Assembly (NCBI GenBank): GCA_963924555.1
Contig: OZ004587.1
Location: 8,076,075 to 8,140,074 of the forward strand
Reading direction: 5' to 3'
DNA: 64,000 nucleotides
Origin: Crambe crambe
Lineage: Eukaryota > Porifera > Demospongiae > Poecilosclerida > Crambeidae
The translations under genes and the position numbers were made by a program. The notes below the pieces were generated by a model. It saw nothing but the letters and a program-made list of their open reading frames with translations, was not told the origin of the DNA and did no database searches. Numbering within the stretch: the stretch's first letter is position 1; the number at the start of each line of letters is the position of its first letter. This document shows positions 20,724 through 64,000 of this stretch, piece after piece.

Positions 20724-21558
20724 CAAAAGACAGCTACAGTAATATGCATTAGCTATGAATCACAGTGTACTGCTATAATATAGTTATCTCTCATAATACA
20801 TCACCTACTTTGGTTATACTCTTAATACACACCTTTATTAACTTCGTAGTACCTGCTTTGATAGCTATGAATCACAGTGTACTGCTATATATCAATAGTT
20901 ATTCTTGTTAACATACACCCTCATCTAGCTAATGATTATTTTTCTGCTCGATTAATAGTTAGAGCCAACATTGAACATAATAATATACTTAATGATTGCC
21001 AGAAACGAAGATAGATACCTTAGTACATTCAACTACAGTTTCACAAAGCCACAATTAATAACTTTAATTCGGTTCGAAATCTTTGATGTCAATATCACTG
21101 TCCTGGTAGCCTTCATTTTCATATGTAGTATCCAAATTGGATTGCATCCAATTCATCATGGTTTCTTTCTTGAATGCCAAGGTGTTTGGGTTAGTGAATT
21201 CTGATGGGTCCAGGCTATAATGAAATTAATGATGATCATGTTAATCACTTTCATGGAATTCACTTTCCCACTTAGCTAGCTATAAGGCCAGTGTTAATGA
21301 CATTCATGTTTCTGGTCAGCTCAAAACCATGTGGGCAGGCGGTAGTTATTATCCATTATACCATTATTATTAATGTCAAAAATGAGCCATAAAATCATAA
21401 GTACAAGCACTTTAAGTCTGCAGCTGCTCAACTTTTGAGGTTGATCAAACATGAATATCATTAACACTGGCCTAATGCAAGTACAGATGATAAAAGGGCA
21501 CTCAAAAAGAGAACAACCTCTCAACAAAGGACAAGGCTATAGGTCCCAAATGTGTCCA
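20724..21558. other. Spacer GPCR 1 to FN3 receptor (convergent)
   Basis: 3' flanks of two convergent genes. A 35-bp stretch (TAGCTATGAATCACAGTGTACTGC..) occurs twice, near 20751 and 20865. No ORF of interest. Ends in a MITE fragment (21490-21576) that overlaps the receptor stop codon. Confidence 0.6.
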
Positions 21559-21576
21559 TTATTCTGAGGTTCCACT
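21490..21576. mobile_element. Tigger/pogo-like MITE fragment, exonised
   Basis: Partial copy whose terminus (TGTGTCCATTATTCTGAGGTTCCACTG, ending at 21576) is read on the minus strand as the last codons SGTSE and the TAA stop (21559-21561) of the six-FN3 receptor. Confidence 0.8.
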
Positions 21577-24500
21577 GAAAGGATTGTGTTTCACTGTTCC
21601 ATTATAATCAATCTTCCCTATATACCTGTCAAATAGAGGTGACTCCTTTACACTTTCTTGTTCAAACAAAGAAGATCCAGAATGACTCAGCAATCTCCTT
21701 GTGTCGCTTCTCTTGCTCGTTCGAGTCACCGCAGTCCCACTTCCACGTCTCTTCCTCACAATGTAAATGATCACCAAAGTCGTCGCCACAGCAATCATGA
21801 TGAGACCCACTACGACGATTATTACTGTTGGGACAACTTCCTCTGCCATGGAGCCGGTACTAGGAAAAGCTGTATTGGCATCTGTCGGTGGAATTGTAAT
21901 CCGAGGGACCATTCCTGAAAAGTAAAGAGAGAGTACGCATCTGATAGCTACTTCTTGAAATTAAAACAATCGAAGTACAGATGAATAACATTCCTACCAA
22001 CCTCGCTGATTCAGTTATCTAGCTGCTGTATGGCTAAGTGAAACAAACCTTGGGTGCTTGCATTCAGGGGTTGCAAAGTAACCCGCCTCCTACCCATGAT
22101 AGTTACTATTGTTAGTTCAAATGTGTACTGGGTCCCCGAGAGTAGATTGCCGACTGTCACCACACCGGGGGAGAATAAGCCATTTCTAATATTCCTCCCC
22201 GCTAGGAAATCTACAGTCTGGGCATATCTGATTCTGAATCTCGGCATTATCCTTCCATTCTGATCGATGCAGTTGACTTGAGGAATGTGTAAGGTGATGC
22301 TTGTGTTGGTAGTGGATACCAGCCCAATATGGTCATCAGCAGGAGTAGGGTCTGTATAAAAAGAATAGTAGCTGATATAATGGAAACCTGCTTGCTATAG
22401 GACCACCTATGGGCCAGGAACAAGTGACCTTAATAGGGAGGTGGTCTCTTTAGGGAGGACCAAATGGTGCTATTGGGACTTCGGACATGGTAGAGTGGCC
22501 TTAATAGAGAGGTGGTTTCATTATAGGGTGGTCTGATTAGACAGGCTCTGGTCCACGTAAAATCAATTTAATTGGCTTAATATACTCCTGCACTTAGTCT
22601 GCCACATACTCAACAATGGTTAGACTATCACCTCTTTACAATAAATTTCAGGGATAGCCTATTTATCATTACCTGCTGCAATAGTCATGAATGTTACTAA
22701 AGCAAAGAGTCGTCCCCCTTCGGGTGTCACCGTGACAGTATAATTGCTGAATTCCTGCAACCCGACGATGCTACCCAGCCCGGAACTCCCACCCACGACA
22801 GTCCTGGTGATGGGGGGGATTTGGACATCGCTACAGGGTCCTATGTATGTGGACATGATCGTGTAGCTGAGCCCGACTGTCTGGTTCCACTCTAGAAGTA
22901 CCGAGGTGGCGGAAATGAGTATCACTCTTAAGTCGCTTGGGGGTGGAGCTGTAACAATAAGCAAACAAACAAACAAACAAACAAACAAACAATTTTTCAT
23001 CTGCTATGTTTTTTTCCTATTTTTGATGGAGAGGGATTTGAAGGAAAGAATGGGATGAGGAAGGGAAAGACTATAGAGGTACGTGTAATGTGCATTCTCA
23101 CGTTGAGTAGTAGTAACAATAGGAAGAATTGGAGAGATGGGGCTGGTAAGACCTTCCTGGTTCGTAGCTTCCACTTGGAATACATAGCGGCTTACATCAC
23201 TCAAGCGAGTGATGTTTACAGAGGTGCCTGTGATACCACTAATGCTCTCCCTGGTGACATTGCTGTAGTTCATCTGGAGGCCATAATAGAGCGTGTAGTT
23301 CGATATCCGGCTCCTTGCGTCTTCACAGTCTATCGGGTTCCATGATATGGTGGCTGTGAAGGCCTTTATGTCGGAAGCACGCAAACCAGAAGGAGCACTT
23401 TGTGGCTCTAGGAGAAGATAATTGTCATGTTGAGATATTTAGCTACATGCACAACACATAGTCATTTAACCTCGGACAACAATCTCTGTTCTCCTACTCC
23501 AACTATTACCAGTGGAACAAATGCTTTAGCCAGTGGAAACACTTCTACTGAGCAAATGCAACAGTGTTACTCTAATGCAAAGCAAATTCAAACTCTAATG
23601 CTCTAGCCAGTGGAACTCCTCTACCGACCAAATGCTAACAGTGTTATACTAATTCAAGCACTAATACTCCGACTAAATGCAACACACATTACTGTAGTAC
23701 AAAGCTGAGGTTTAGAACTAATGTCACCATGACAGTATGAAATAAAGTCTCTATAGCAATGCACTATGTATGTGGCAGCACAATGATTTTACTAACTAGT
23801 TACAATACCTCCAGGCAAAGTTTGCACATTGGTAAATGCCAGAGCAGTTTGACCATTCACTGATACAGCTGTAATGGAAATCCAATACATCCCAAACTCG
23901 ACAAGATTTTCGAGAAGATATATCCGTGACGATATTGGTATCCTGTCAGTGAGGGGACTCTGAGAGAGCATACAGGGGCCGATGTACCTGGCCTCAATAT
24001 CGTACCCTGTGAGATTATTCAGTGGTTGTTCCTGTTGCCAAGATAGAGCCACAGTTGTGGAATTCTGAACACTTGCCCTTAGACCAATGGGACCTAAGTG
24101 AAAATTGGTGTTAAGTCTCTGAAATTACATATAGTTGCTTAGAATGTCATGGATTGCTTCAAAGTTTATATAGGAGATGGGTGCACATTATGGAACAATC
24201 AAAAATGATATTAAATATTTTCTCGGAATCCATCAATGATTTGACTGGGTGGGAAAATGGATTCCATAATATCTCAGTTTCATAATTATAGTCTTATCTA
24301 CCTTACAGCTACTAATCCCACCTGGTATTGAAAAGGTGCTTGCATTGATTGATGGAGTATCACTGATCCTGTTCGCTGGGCCTTCATCGTTGACACTGAA
24401 TACCACAGTAAGTGCGATGGAGAATACTGAACCAGATGGTAGCCCACCGATACTGGCTGAAGTAAACCTGGTGGGTACGTGGATCGTTCTCCTGTTATTA

Positions 24501-25326
24501 ACATCTGCTAATGACGCGAATTCGACTTGGTACTCTTCGATTCTGCTGTTTTCATCGAGACAGGGAATTGGATCCCAGGCTACAGTTATGGAGGTCATGG
24601 AGGCATTGATGAATCTCAGATTTGTTGGAGAGGAGCTAGGAGCTGAATAATAGAAATTCATTATGACACTAATACTAGTATGCTATGGAATAATAAAGGA
24701 CACTCTGAAAGAGGATAAACATTCAACAACAACAAAAAAAGAGTGTCATATTATTATAGCTACACATTTTACACAAGATAACCTCCAAAAGAAGACAACC
24801 TCTCTACATAGGACAAAAGGATGGGTCCCAAGTGTGTCCATTATTCTAACATTACCTGTGCCTCTTGTGCTAGTAGACACTTCTCTGGTTCCTACACCAG
24901 CAGCTGTTGTTACTATAGTGACATTTATCCTATACATACTATGAGGCCTCAGGTCAGTAAATGTGGCAAAGGTTTGAGATGGAAAGGGCAAGATCATCTG
25001 CTGAGGTGGGAGTTGTGCATTGCTGCAGGGGCCAGTGTAAGTGACGGTGAGTATGACTGTTTCTACTTCAGTTATTCCAAAATTGAGATTCCAAAGGACG
25101 TCTATCGAGTCTGAACCCACACCTGGTCCTGCTTCCACACTATTGATGATGTCTAGAATGAATACCAAATAACACATGGACCTTGGGAATAGTTTACAGT
25201 AGCTAGGTAGGAAAGAACCTACCAGCTATCTATGCTAGTCCTCTCACCTCGCATTGGTCGGTCTTGAGCGGTGGATAGGAGCAGAACCTTTAGAAGCACC
25301 ACTAAGTGGAGTACAAAAGACTCCAT
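21559..25326 (-). CDS. Six-FN3 single-pass receptor
   Basis: Type I membrane protein, about 740 aa. Exons: 25248-25326 (signal peptide MESFVLHLVVLLKVLLL), 24856-25152 (A), 24322-24642 (B), 23809-24093 (A), 23102-23407 (B), 22673-22948 (A), 22049-22351 (B), 21559-21914 (membrane and tail). Each FN3 domain is one exon with phase-1 borders; type A carries Y-x-GPC, type B carries the WDPIPC-like motif, as in the gene at 1-4828. The transmembrane helix is VVPTVIIVVVGLIMIAVATTLVIIYIV, followed by RKRR and a 60-residue tail with Ser/Arg clusters and an NPF motif. No kinase or phosphatase domain. The final codons and stop come from a MITE terminus. Likely an adhesion or recognition receptor; ligand unknown. 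The related gene at the left edge probably has the same ending. Confidence 0.87.
22376..22552. repeat. Interspersed repeat of the GGTGGTC family
   Basis: Palindrome-like intronic repeat (GGACCACC ... GGTGGTTTCATTATAGGGTGGTC) in the FN3 receptor. Related sequence at about 17471-17573, 40072-40142 and weakly 62770-63070. A TA-type MITE family distinct from the CAGTGGAACC one is likely. Confidence 0.55.
22963..22990. repeat. (AAAC)n tetranucleotide repeat
   Basis: Seven CAAA units; in the sense strand of the FN3 receptor they are (TTTG)n about 15 bp before the TTACAG acceptor of exon 22673-22948. Confidence 0.9.
24683..24848. mobile_element. Tigger/pogo-like MITE copy (worn)
   Basis: Contains AAAGGACACTCTGAAAGAGG, AACCTCCAAAAGAAGACAACC and GGGTCCCAAGTGTGTCCATT, diagnostic of the family. 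Fills the intron between FN3 exons 24856-25152 and 24322-24642. Confidence 0.7.
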
Positions 25327-25451
25327 GCTGAAGGAACTAACCAGCTGCCACGCCCCTGTCTATTAGACCAGATACGCCCAAATATTGATGGTGCGCACCA
25401 TTTAGAGTTTCATTACCCGCGAAATTTGAACCAGCAAGACTGTCGACGACC
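25327..25451. promoter_or_regulatory. Bidirectional promoter, FN3 receptor / TEX9
   Basis: 125 bp between divergent ATGs. Holds a perfect 14-bp palindrome ATGGTGCGCACCAT (25388-25401) and an E2F-like CCCGCGAAA (25416-25424), 28 bp before the TEX9 ATG. No TATA box seen. Confidence 0.6.
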
Positions 25452-31284
<5,833 letters not shown>

Positions 31285-31587
31285 TCACTTTTCCTACATA
31301 GGGACCATATTATAATTCCTCTCTCCATTAACAATCAATACTTGATTTAAATTTTGTATGCGTGATGAAATAATGCAATGATGCGCATGCACGCACGCAC
31401 ACACGTACACAGCTGCAAGCCGGTGGCTGTAAATAGGTTAGTAAGACTGAACAAACCTATAAAATTAGCTAGCCTATAAAATTAAACATTTTTCTTGTCT
31501 TCCTTAGCTTTATTCTTCTGGTACGGCTTTGCTGCAGTTTAATTTACTTGAAGTATAGTGTATACAGTATCAGAGTACAGTCCACAG
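31285..31587. other. Spacer TEX9 to GPCR 2 (convergent 3' ends)
   Basis: Short A+T-rich region between two stop codons. Contains GCATGCACGCACGCACACACG (31387-31407). No gene seen. Confidence 0.7.
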
Positions 31588-32949
31588 TCACTCTCCTCTG
31601 CAATCCAATGCATCCATTTCCATTATAAATACATTAATACTGCCATTACTATGGGTTAAATTAACAGGTGATACTTTTTCTTCCAGCTCAGTTGTACTTT
31701 CTTTGGTGCTCGGTAAAATGTGACTTCCAAATGTATTATTTCTTGAAGGTTTGTGTAGGGAAGTCACTGATGTAGAGGTGCAGGAATTAGTCTTTTTCAG
31801 CAGAGAAACACCGCTGACTTGCACGGTAAGCGAGCTACAGGCCCCCTTCACCGAGGAACGAACTTTTTGTTTAGTTTTGGTGATGCTATAGCGTAGATCT
31901 TTGATAAAAAATGTCTCTAACATCGGGTGAAGCACAGGATTCAACAGATATGCAAGCCATGCACTAATGAACACTGCTGGGGGAATTTTTGCTACACCAA
32001 TACCCAGGGATACAAACATTACAGTAAGCACTGGAATCCAACAAATAGAATGAGCAACAAATAGAGCACCAAAAACCTTCACCAGCTGTTTTTGATTCTT
32101 CTCATATTTTATCTCATCTTTCTTATCTGCACTGGTTATGATATTTCCTCGATATGTCCTCCGTCTTTTGATACGACTGCTCAGAAAAGACTTGATGATT
32201 TTAATGACCCACACATTGGTGACTATAATAATGGAGATAGGAATGACGGCCTCAACTCCAAAAACTGTGACGTAGTGTATATTCTCCACACCAAGTTTAT
32301 TTCTCCCTGTCCAACGTGCATTGCAGGATGCAAAAAACAAGTTGAACTCGTATTCTCCAAAGCCGAAAACTGGGGGTATAGCCAAGCCTAGCGAGAGTAA
32401 CCATAGCAGGATTGTAATCACTAAAGCTTTTTTCATATTGTACAATGACTTGTATCGCAATGGCATTGCTAATAGTATGAATCTGTCCACTGAGAGAGCA
32501 GTTAAAATATGAAGTGTGAAGCTCACTAGTGTATGGAGTGCGACCCCCAGAAATCTGCAATAATGACATCTTGTGAAGTCACTGGAACCAAAAATGAATC
32601 TACCAGCAGCTGATGATATACAGGCAGAGAGAGTTATGAAAACACTTAACAACAAATCTGCTATTGCAAGATTGAAGAGATATATGTTGGCGGGTTCTTT
32701 GAGGAGACGTGGGTTTCTGAAGTAACTGGCGAGGATGAAAAAATTCCACAAAAATCCGATAAGGAAGAAAATTGCTTCTATAACTGCCACGTAGACTGAT
32801 GCTCTCTTGAGTTGCTCATCTAGACTCAAGCTCCAGGCCGGAGGAAAAACTATGGAGTCAGTGCTAATAGGCCCTGAATCGGCTCTGCAGGGCCATAAAA
32901 ACGTTAGCTCTTCCATTCCCGAGCCTGAGGAGGATATGTTGGTCATCAT
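31588..32949 (-). CDS. Rhodopsin-class GPCR 2
   Basis: Single-exon seven-transmembrane receptor, 453 aa, start ATG 32949. Landmarks: WNFFIL (TM1), NLAIADLLLS with D2.50, TM3 Cys and DRFILL, W4.50 in LLWLL, IPPVFGFGEY and loop Cys, P5.50 in EAVIPIS, CWIP in TM6, NPVLHPMLE in TM7 (NPxxH). Trp occupies the site of the opsin Schiff-base lysine. Paralogue of GPCRs 1 and 3. Shares a 644-bp divergent upstream region with GPCR 3. Ligand unknown. Confidence 0.92.
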   Translation of the reverse strand: MMTNISSSGSGMEELTFLWPCRADSGPISTDSIVFPPAWSLSLDEQLKRASVYVAVIEAIFFLIGFLWNFFILASYFRNPRLLKEPANIYLFNLAIADLLLSVFITLSACISSAAGRFIFGSSDFTRCHYCRFLGVALHTLVSFTLHILTALSVDRFILLAMPLRYKSLYNMKKALVITILLWLLSLGLAIPPVFGFGEYEFNLFFASCNARWTGRNKLGVENIHYVTVFGVEAVIPISIIIVTNVWVIKIIKSFLSSRIKRRRTYRGNIITSADKKDEIKYEKNQKQLVKVFGALFVAHSICWIPVLTVMFVSLGIGVAKIPPAVFISAWLAYLLNPVLHPMLETFFIKDLRYSITKTKQKVRSSVKGACSSLTVQVSGVSLLKKTNSCTSTSVTSLHKPSRNNTFGSHILPSTKESTTELEEKVSPVNLTHSNGSINVFIMEMDALDCRGE

Positions 32950-33593
32950 TTTCTTGCTACTTGCAGCAGAGTATTCTAAGTGACGGACCTTTTATATGCG
33001 CGTGTACGTGTACGGTCATGCGCATGTATGTGTCAATGAATCTTAATATCAGGTAAAGGATCATCAATAATTGCCTGCCGAGCTAGCAGAACTTAACTAG
33101 GAGCTAAGACATAATCTAGAGAGCTAGCCTTGATGCACATGATCTATGCCCTCTAGGGACTGGCACATTATGCTTTTTTGCTTAATTCCAGCTGTATAAA
33201 GTCATTATTTTTTTACTGACCTATTATTCTTTAATTATGCTCGTAGCTGATGTCATGTATTTGCTACGTTACGTAAATAGCTATTTTCAATCTCACTAGC
33301 AGACAAGTTTGATCAAGTTAGTGTAGGCACACATGATAAATACATTCAAGATCAACCATGAAGTTCACTTTCGATACTCATAGCCTATTATGCCAGCATT
33401 ATGCTTCCTGCCTAAAACTATGCTGGCAGAATGTGCCAGTCCCTAATGCCCTCAAGATTTCATTGTCACAACAATAATTAAAAATACCTAGAGCCCCGCC
33501 CTCATCTGCTCTAGGGGCGGGGCTACATATGCACGGCAGTTCCCACCCACTCACGATCACTGACTGCAGATCATAGTATAGGGTAAGTAGAAA
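32950..33593. promoter_or_regulatory. Shared upstream region of GPCRs 2 and 3
   Basis: 644 bp between divergent start codons. Contains paired inverted GC boxes: GAGCCCCGCCC and GGGGCGGGGCT facing each other at about 33491-33524, 70 bp before GPCR 3. A MITE occupies 33156-33443. On the GPCR 2 side a CG-rich GCGCGTGTACGTGTACGG lies at about 32998-33015. Confidence 0.5.
33156..33443. mobile_element. TA-flanked MITE between GPCRs 2 and 3
   Basis: Terminal inverted repeats GGGACTGGCACATTATGC and the imperfect complement ATGTGCCAGTCCC, each next to TA. About 288 bp, no ORF. Confidence 0.7.
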
Positions 33594-35327
33594 GTGATGG
33601 CGGCGGCGGCGGCCGCGGATGGTTTGAATTTGACGCTAGATCCATGGAGAATGATCATGAGAAAGGAGGTGATAGAAGCTATACCGCTCATGGCAACCAT
33701 CCTGTTCATATTCTTCGCAATATCATTCGTGTGGAATCTTTACATTCTGATAAGCTACGTATTACAACCAAGACTCATGAAAGAACCGACGAACATCTTT
33801 TTCTTCAACCTCTCTTTAGCAGACTTTCTTCTCTCGCCACACATTTTATCGAACTTTATATTTTTCCTAAGGAGGGGGTTTGCACTAGTCGACCAAGGTC
33901 AAGGTAGAGTTCTACTCTGTGGATTTCAAGGAGTGTCCATTATAACACTCATCACTGCTACACTTCATATTCTCGCTCTGTTATCTATTGACAGATTTAT
34001 TCTCATGTACCGGCCAATCAAATACAAGAACTACTTCAATTGGAAAAAAGCATGGATCATAGTCCTCTGCATATGGATTTTCTCATTTGGCCTTTCGCTG
34101 CCTCCTCTTTTTGGTTTCGGGGAGTACAGATATAATGGCATACTCCAGACTTGTCAACCTGATTGGTCCAATTCACTTCCTCGGCTTGATAACCTATCTC
34201 ACGTAGATGGTGTAGAGAATGTTGATTTTGCTATATTTTTGGCAGTGGAGGCTCTTATTCCTCTCTCTCTCTTCCTTCTGTTCAATATCTGTACCTACAG
34301 AATCATCTGCCGGTCTCTTCGTTCCCGACTTAAACGCCAAGCAAGTTACATGGCCTCAGAAAAGATACAAGAAGCGAAGAGAAAGCACGTCAACCAGCAA
34401 AAACAAGTGATTGTGATGTTCACAGCTCTTCTAGTGATCAACTCCATTAACTGGACTCCAGTATTGCTGCTCTTATTCGTATATTTAGTCCAATATCCCC
34501 ATCCAATGATTCCTTTTCAAGCATTTCAATTTGGTTGGGTGTGTTATCTTCTCAATCCCGTCTGTCACCCTATCATGGAAATGTTTTTCATCAAGGATCT
34601 TCGTGATGTAGTTGCATGTCGATCAAAGAACTCTATTTGGTACAAGTGCAGAAAGAAAAGGAAACCAGTAGTGACCAAACAAAGGCTGGTAAAGTCTCTA
34701 TCGATGACAGCACTAGGGAGAACTAAAAGTCAGAATATTCCACTCCAGGTTCACAGAGATGCCCTGGCTTTAAGACCTCACATGCAACGAAGGAGAAAGT
34801 TGAAAAGGAGGTGGTCGTATCCTCTCACAGATGTGTGCCAATATCACGATCCTTTTACCCTGACGGATCTCAGTATAAACTTACCTCCAGTTCCCATTAC
34901 CAATAATAATGCATTCCAGAACTCAAAAAGGTTTTCTCAGCGTCGTGAAACTCATGATGTCAGCTTTTCTCCAGCAGATTATAATGGAAGAGGACCTGGT
35001 TTATTTAGTGGGTTTAGGAGTGATTTAGGTCAAACAAACATTTTGTTTGAGGAAGAAACTAGTGACAGTGAGGTCTCCAAGCAATTGTGTACCCCTGATG
35101 ATGTCAAAGAGGGGGAAGCCCATTTCATGCTGAGACATTTTTCAAATTCTGCAACACCTGAACAAGCAAGAGATAGAGACAGTGGATTTTCAAGTACTGA
35201 TAAGCAGGAACTCCTGCACGGTCATACTGTTGTTACAGTTGCTGTTATAGAGAGCGAAGCTTTCAGAGATGACAATGTCAAGGGAGAAACAGGGTTGGAT
35301 ATTTCCATGTGTGTTACTCTCTTGTGA
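33594..35327 (+). CDS. Rhodopsin-class GPCR 3
   Basis: Single-exon seven-transmembrane receptor, 577 aa. Begins with a GCG-repeat-encoded poly-Ala (MMAAAAAADG). Landmarks: VWNLYIL, NLSLADFLLS with D2.50, TM3 Cys and DRFILM, W4.50 in CIWIFS, LPPLFGFGEY and loop Cys, P5.50 in EALIPLS, NWTP in TM6 (CWxP Cys replaced by Asn) and NPVCHPIME in TM7. The tail is about 240 aa, basic then Ser/Thr-rich. Paralogue of GPCRs 1 and 2. Ligand unknown. Confidence 0.92.
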   Translation: MMAAAAAADGLNLTLDPWRMIMRKEVIEAIPLMATILFIFFAISFVWNLYILISYVLQPRLMKEPTNIFFFNLSLADFLLSPHILSNFIFFLRRGFALVDQGQGRVLLCGFQGVSIITLITATLHILALLSIDRFILMYRPIKYKNYFNWKKAWIIVLCIWIFSFGLSLPPLFGFGEYRYNGILQTCQPDWSNSLPRLDNLSHVDGVENVDFAIFLAVEALIPLSLFLLFNICTYRIICRSLRSRLKRQASYMASEKIQEAKRKHVNQQKQVIVMFTALLVINSINWTPVLLLLFVYLVQYPHPMIPFQAFQFGWVCYLLNPVCHPIMEMFFIKDLRDVVACRSKNSIWYKCRKKRKPVVTKQRLVKSLSMTALGRTKSQNIPLQVHRDALALRPHMQRRRKLKRRWSYPLTDVCQYHDPFTLTDLSINLPPVPITNNNAFQNSKRFSQRRETHDVSFSPADYNGRGPGLFSGFRSDLGQTNILFEEETSDSEVSKQLCTPDDVKEGEAHFMLRHFSNSATPEQARDRDSGFSSTDKQELLHGHTVVTVAVIESEAFRDDNVKGETGLDISMCVTLL

Positions 35328-35900
35328 GATCTCCACCAGTCTGGCAGTGTTTTATATTATCCCATCCATTTTTGTGCACATGTGATTACAGACCTTATTA
35401 ATTATGGTCTTAATGATAATCATAGCCCATGTGAGTTGGTTTATAGCCTATTAGTGGTTGAGATCAAAGCACTGCCACAAAAGGCATAGCTCGGTGTGAC
35501 GTAGTAATTGGGATGATTAGTTTTTCAGTGAGTTTACACAAGTGTAGAATTACTTCAACTATTTTCTCTCTGGAGCATGGACAACTGAGCTGTGCTATGC
35601 AAGTTCCTTGACAGATTTCATGTCTTGGCTGCAGTTATAACTATGTAAACTCTCTATTGTGTTAGCACAATACTGTAGCTGGACATGACACTGTAGTCAC
35701 TTCCTGGATCCTGATCTGTTTTCACATTATCAATCAAGTGTGTTGCCCAGTACAGAAATACGCAACTGAACTGCCACAATGCACCAATCAAATGCACACA
35801 TTATATTTAATTCAATGAGGTAAAATCTTTACATCACAAACAATTGACGATGACATTAGTAAAAAAAGTGCTATATTGTACTTGTGTTGTTAATTTTTCA
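35328..35900. other. Spacer GPCR 3 to EPG5 (convergent 3' ends)
   Basis: A+T-rich 3' flanks of two convergent genes; no ORF, repeat or RNA gene recognised. A likely polyadenylation region for EPG5 lies just left of its TGA at 35901-35903. Confidence 0.6.

Positions 35901-64000
<28,100 letters not shown>

Overview
The window reads as animal nuclear DNA, most probably from a demosponge. It is A+T-rich, introns are short and dense (down to about 40-55 bp), exons use GT-AG splice signals, and intergenic spaces are often under 200 bp. The gene content mixes widely conserved eukaryotic genes (EPG5, UBXN6 and TEX9 orthologues) with sponge-like surface receptors: FN3 receptors, an SRCR receptor tyrosine kinase and divergent rhodopsin-type GPCRs. 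Species assignment is inference; no rRNA or mitochondrial marker is present. Exon borders below were read by eye from splice signals, reading-frame phase and remembered family alignments.

Layout. 1-4828 (-): 5' part of a receptor of alternating FN3 domains, running off the left edge. 4842-7830: a hAT transposon ending 13 bp before that gene's ATG. 8491-14247 (-): a 16-exon receptor tyrosine kinase with four SRCR domains. 14404-18032 (+): UBXN6, divergent from the kinase across 156 bp. 18996-20723 (+): GPCR 1. 21559-25326 (-): a complete six-FN3 single-pass receptor. 25452-31284 (+): TEX9, divergent from it across 125 bp, whose last intron holds an antisense gene (27725 to about 29437) for a membrane protein rich in tyrosine motifs. 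31588-32949 (-) and 33594-35327 (+): GPCRs 2 and 3, head to head. 35901 to beyond 64000 (-): EPG5, 48 exons in the window, about 2,690 codons. One EPG5 intron holds two head-to-head POT/SLC15-like transporter genes (50942-52792 and 53440-55272).

Introns and spacers are loaded with TA-flanked palindromic MITEs. The most frequent family has ends CAGTGGAACCTC...GAGGTTCCACTG, resembling pogo/Tigger termini, with at least 13 copies. One copy supplies the last codons and stop of the six-FN3 receptor. All six AG/CT microsatellites longer than 50 bp abut splice sites, as CT in the sense strand before acceptors or GA after donors.

The genes do not form one pathway. UBXN6 (p97/VCP cofactor) and EPG5 (autophagosome-lysosome tethering) are both proteostasis genes. 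The FN3 receptors, the SRCR kinase and the tyrosine-motif membrane protein could belong to one surface-recognition and phosphotyrosine signalling layer, but that is only inference from domains. No CRISPR array, rRNA, convincing tRNA, retrovirus-like or Polinton-like element was seen.
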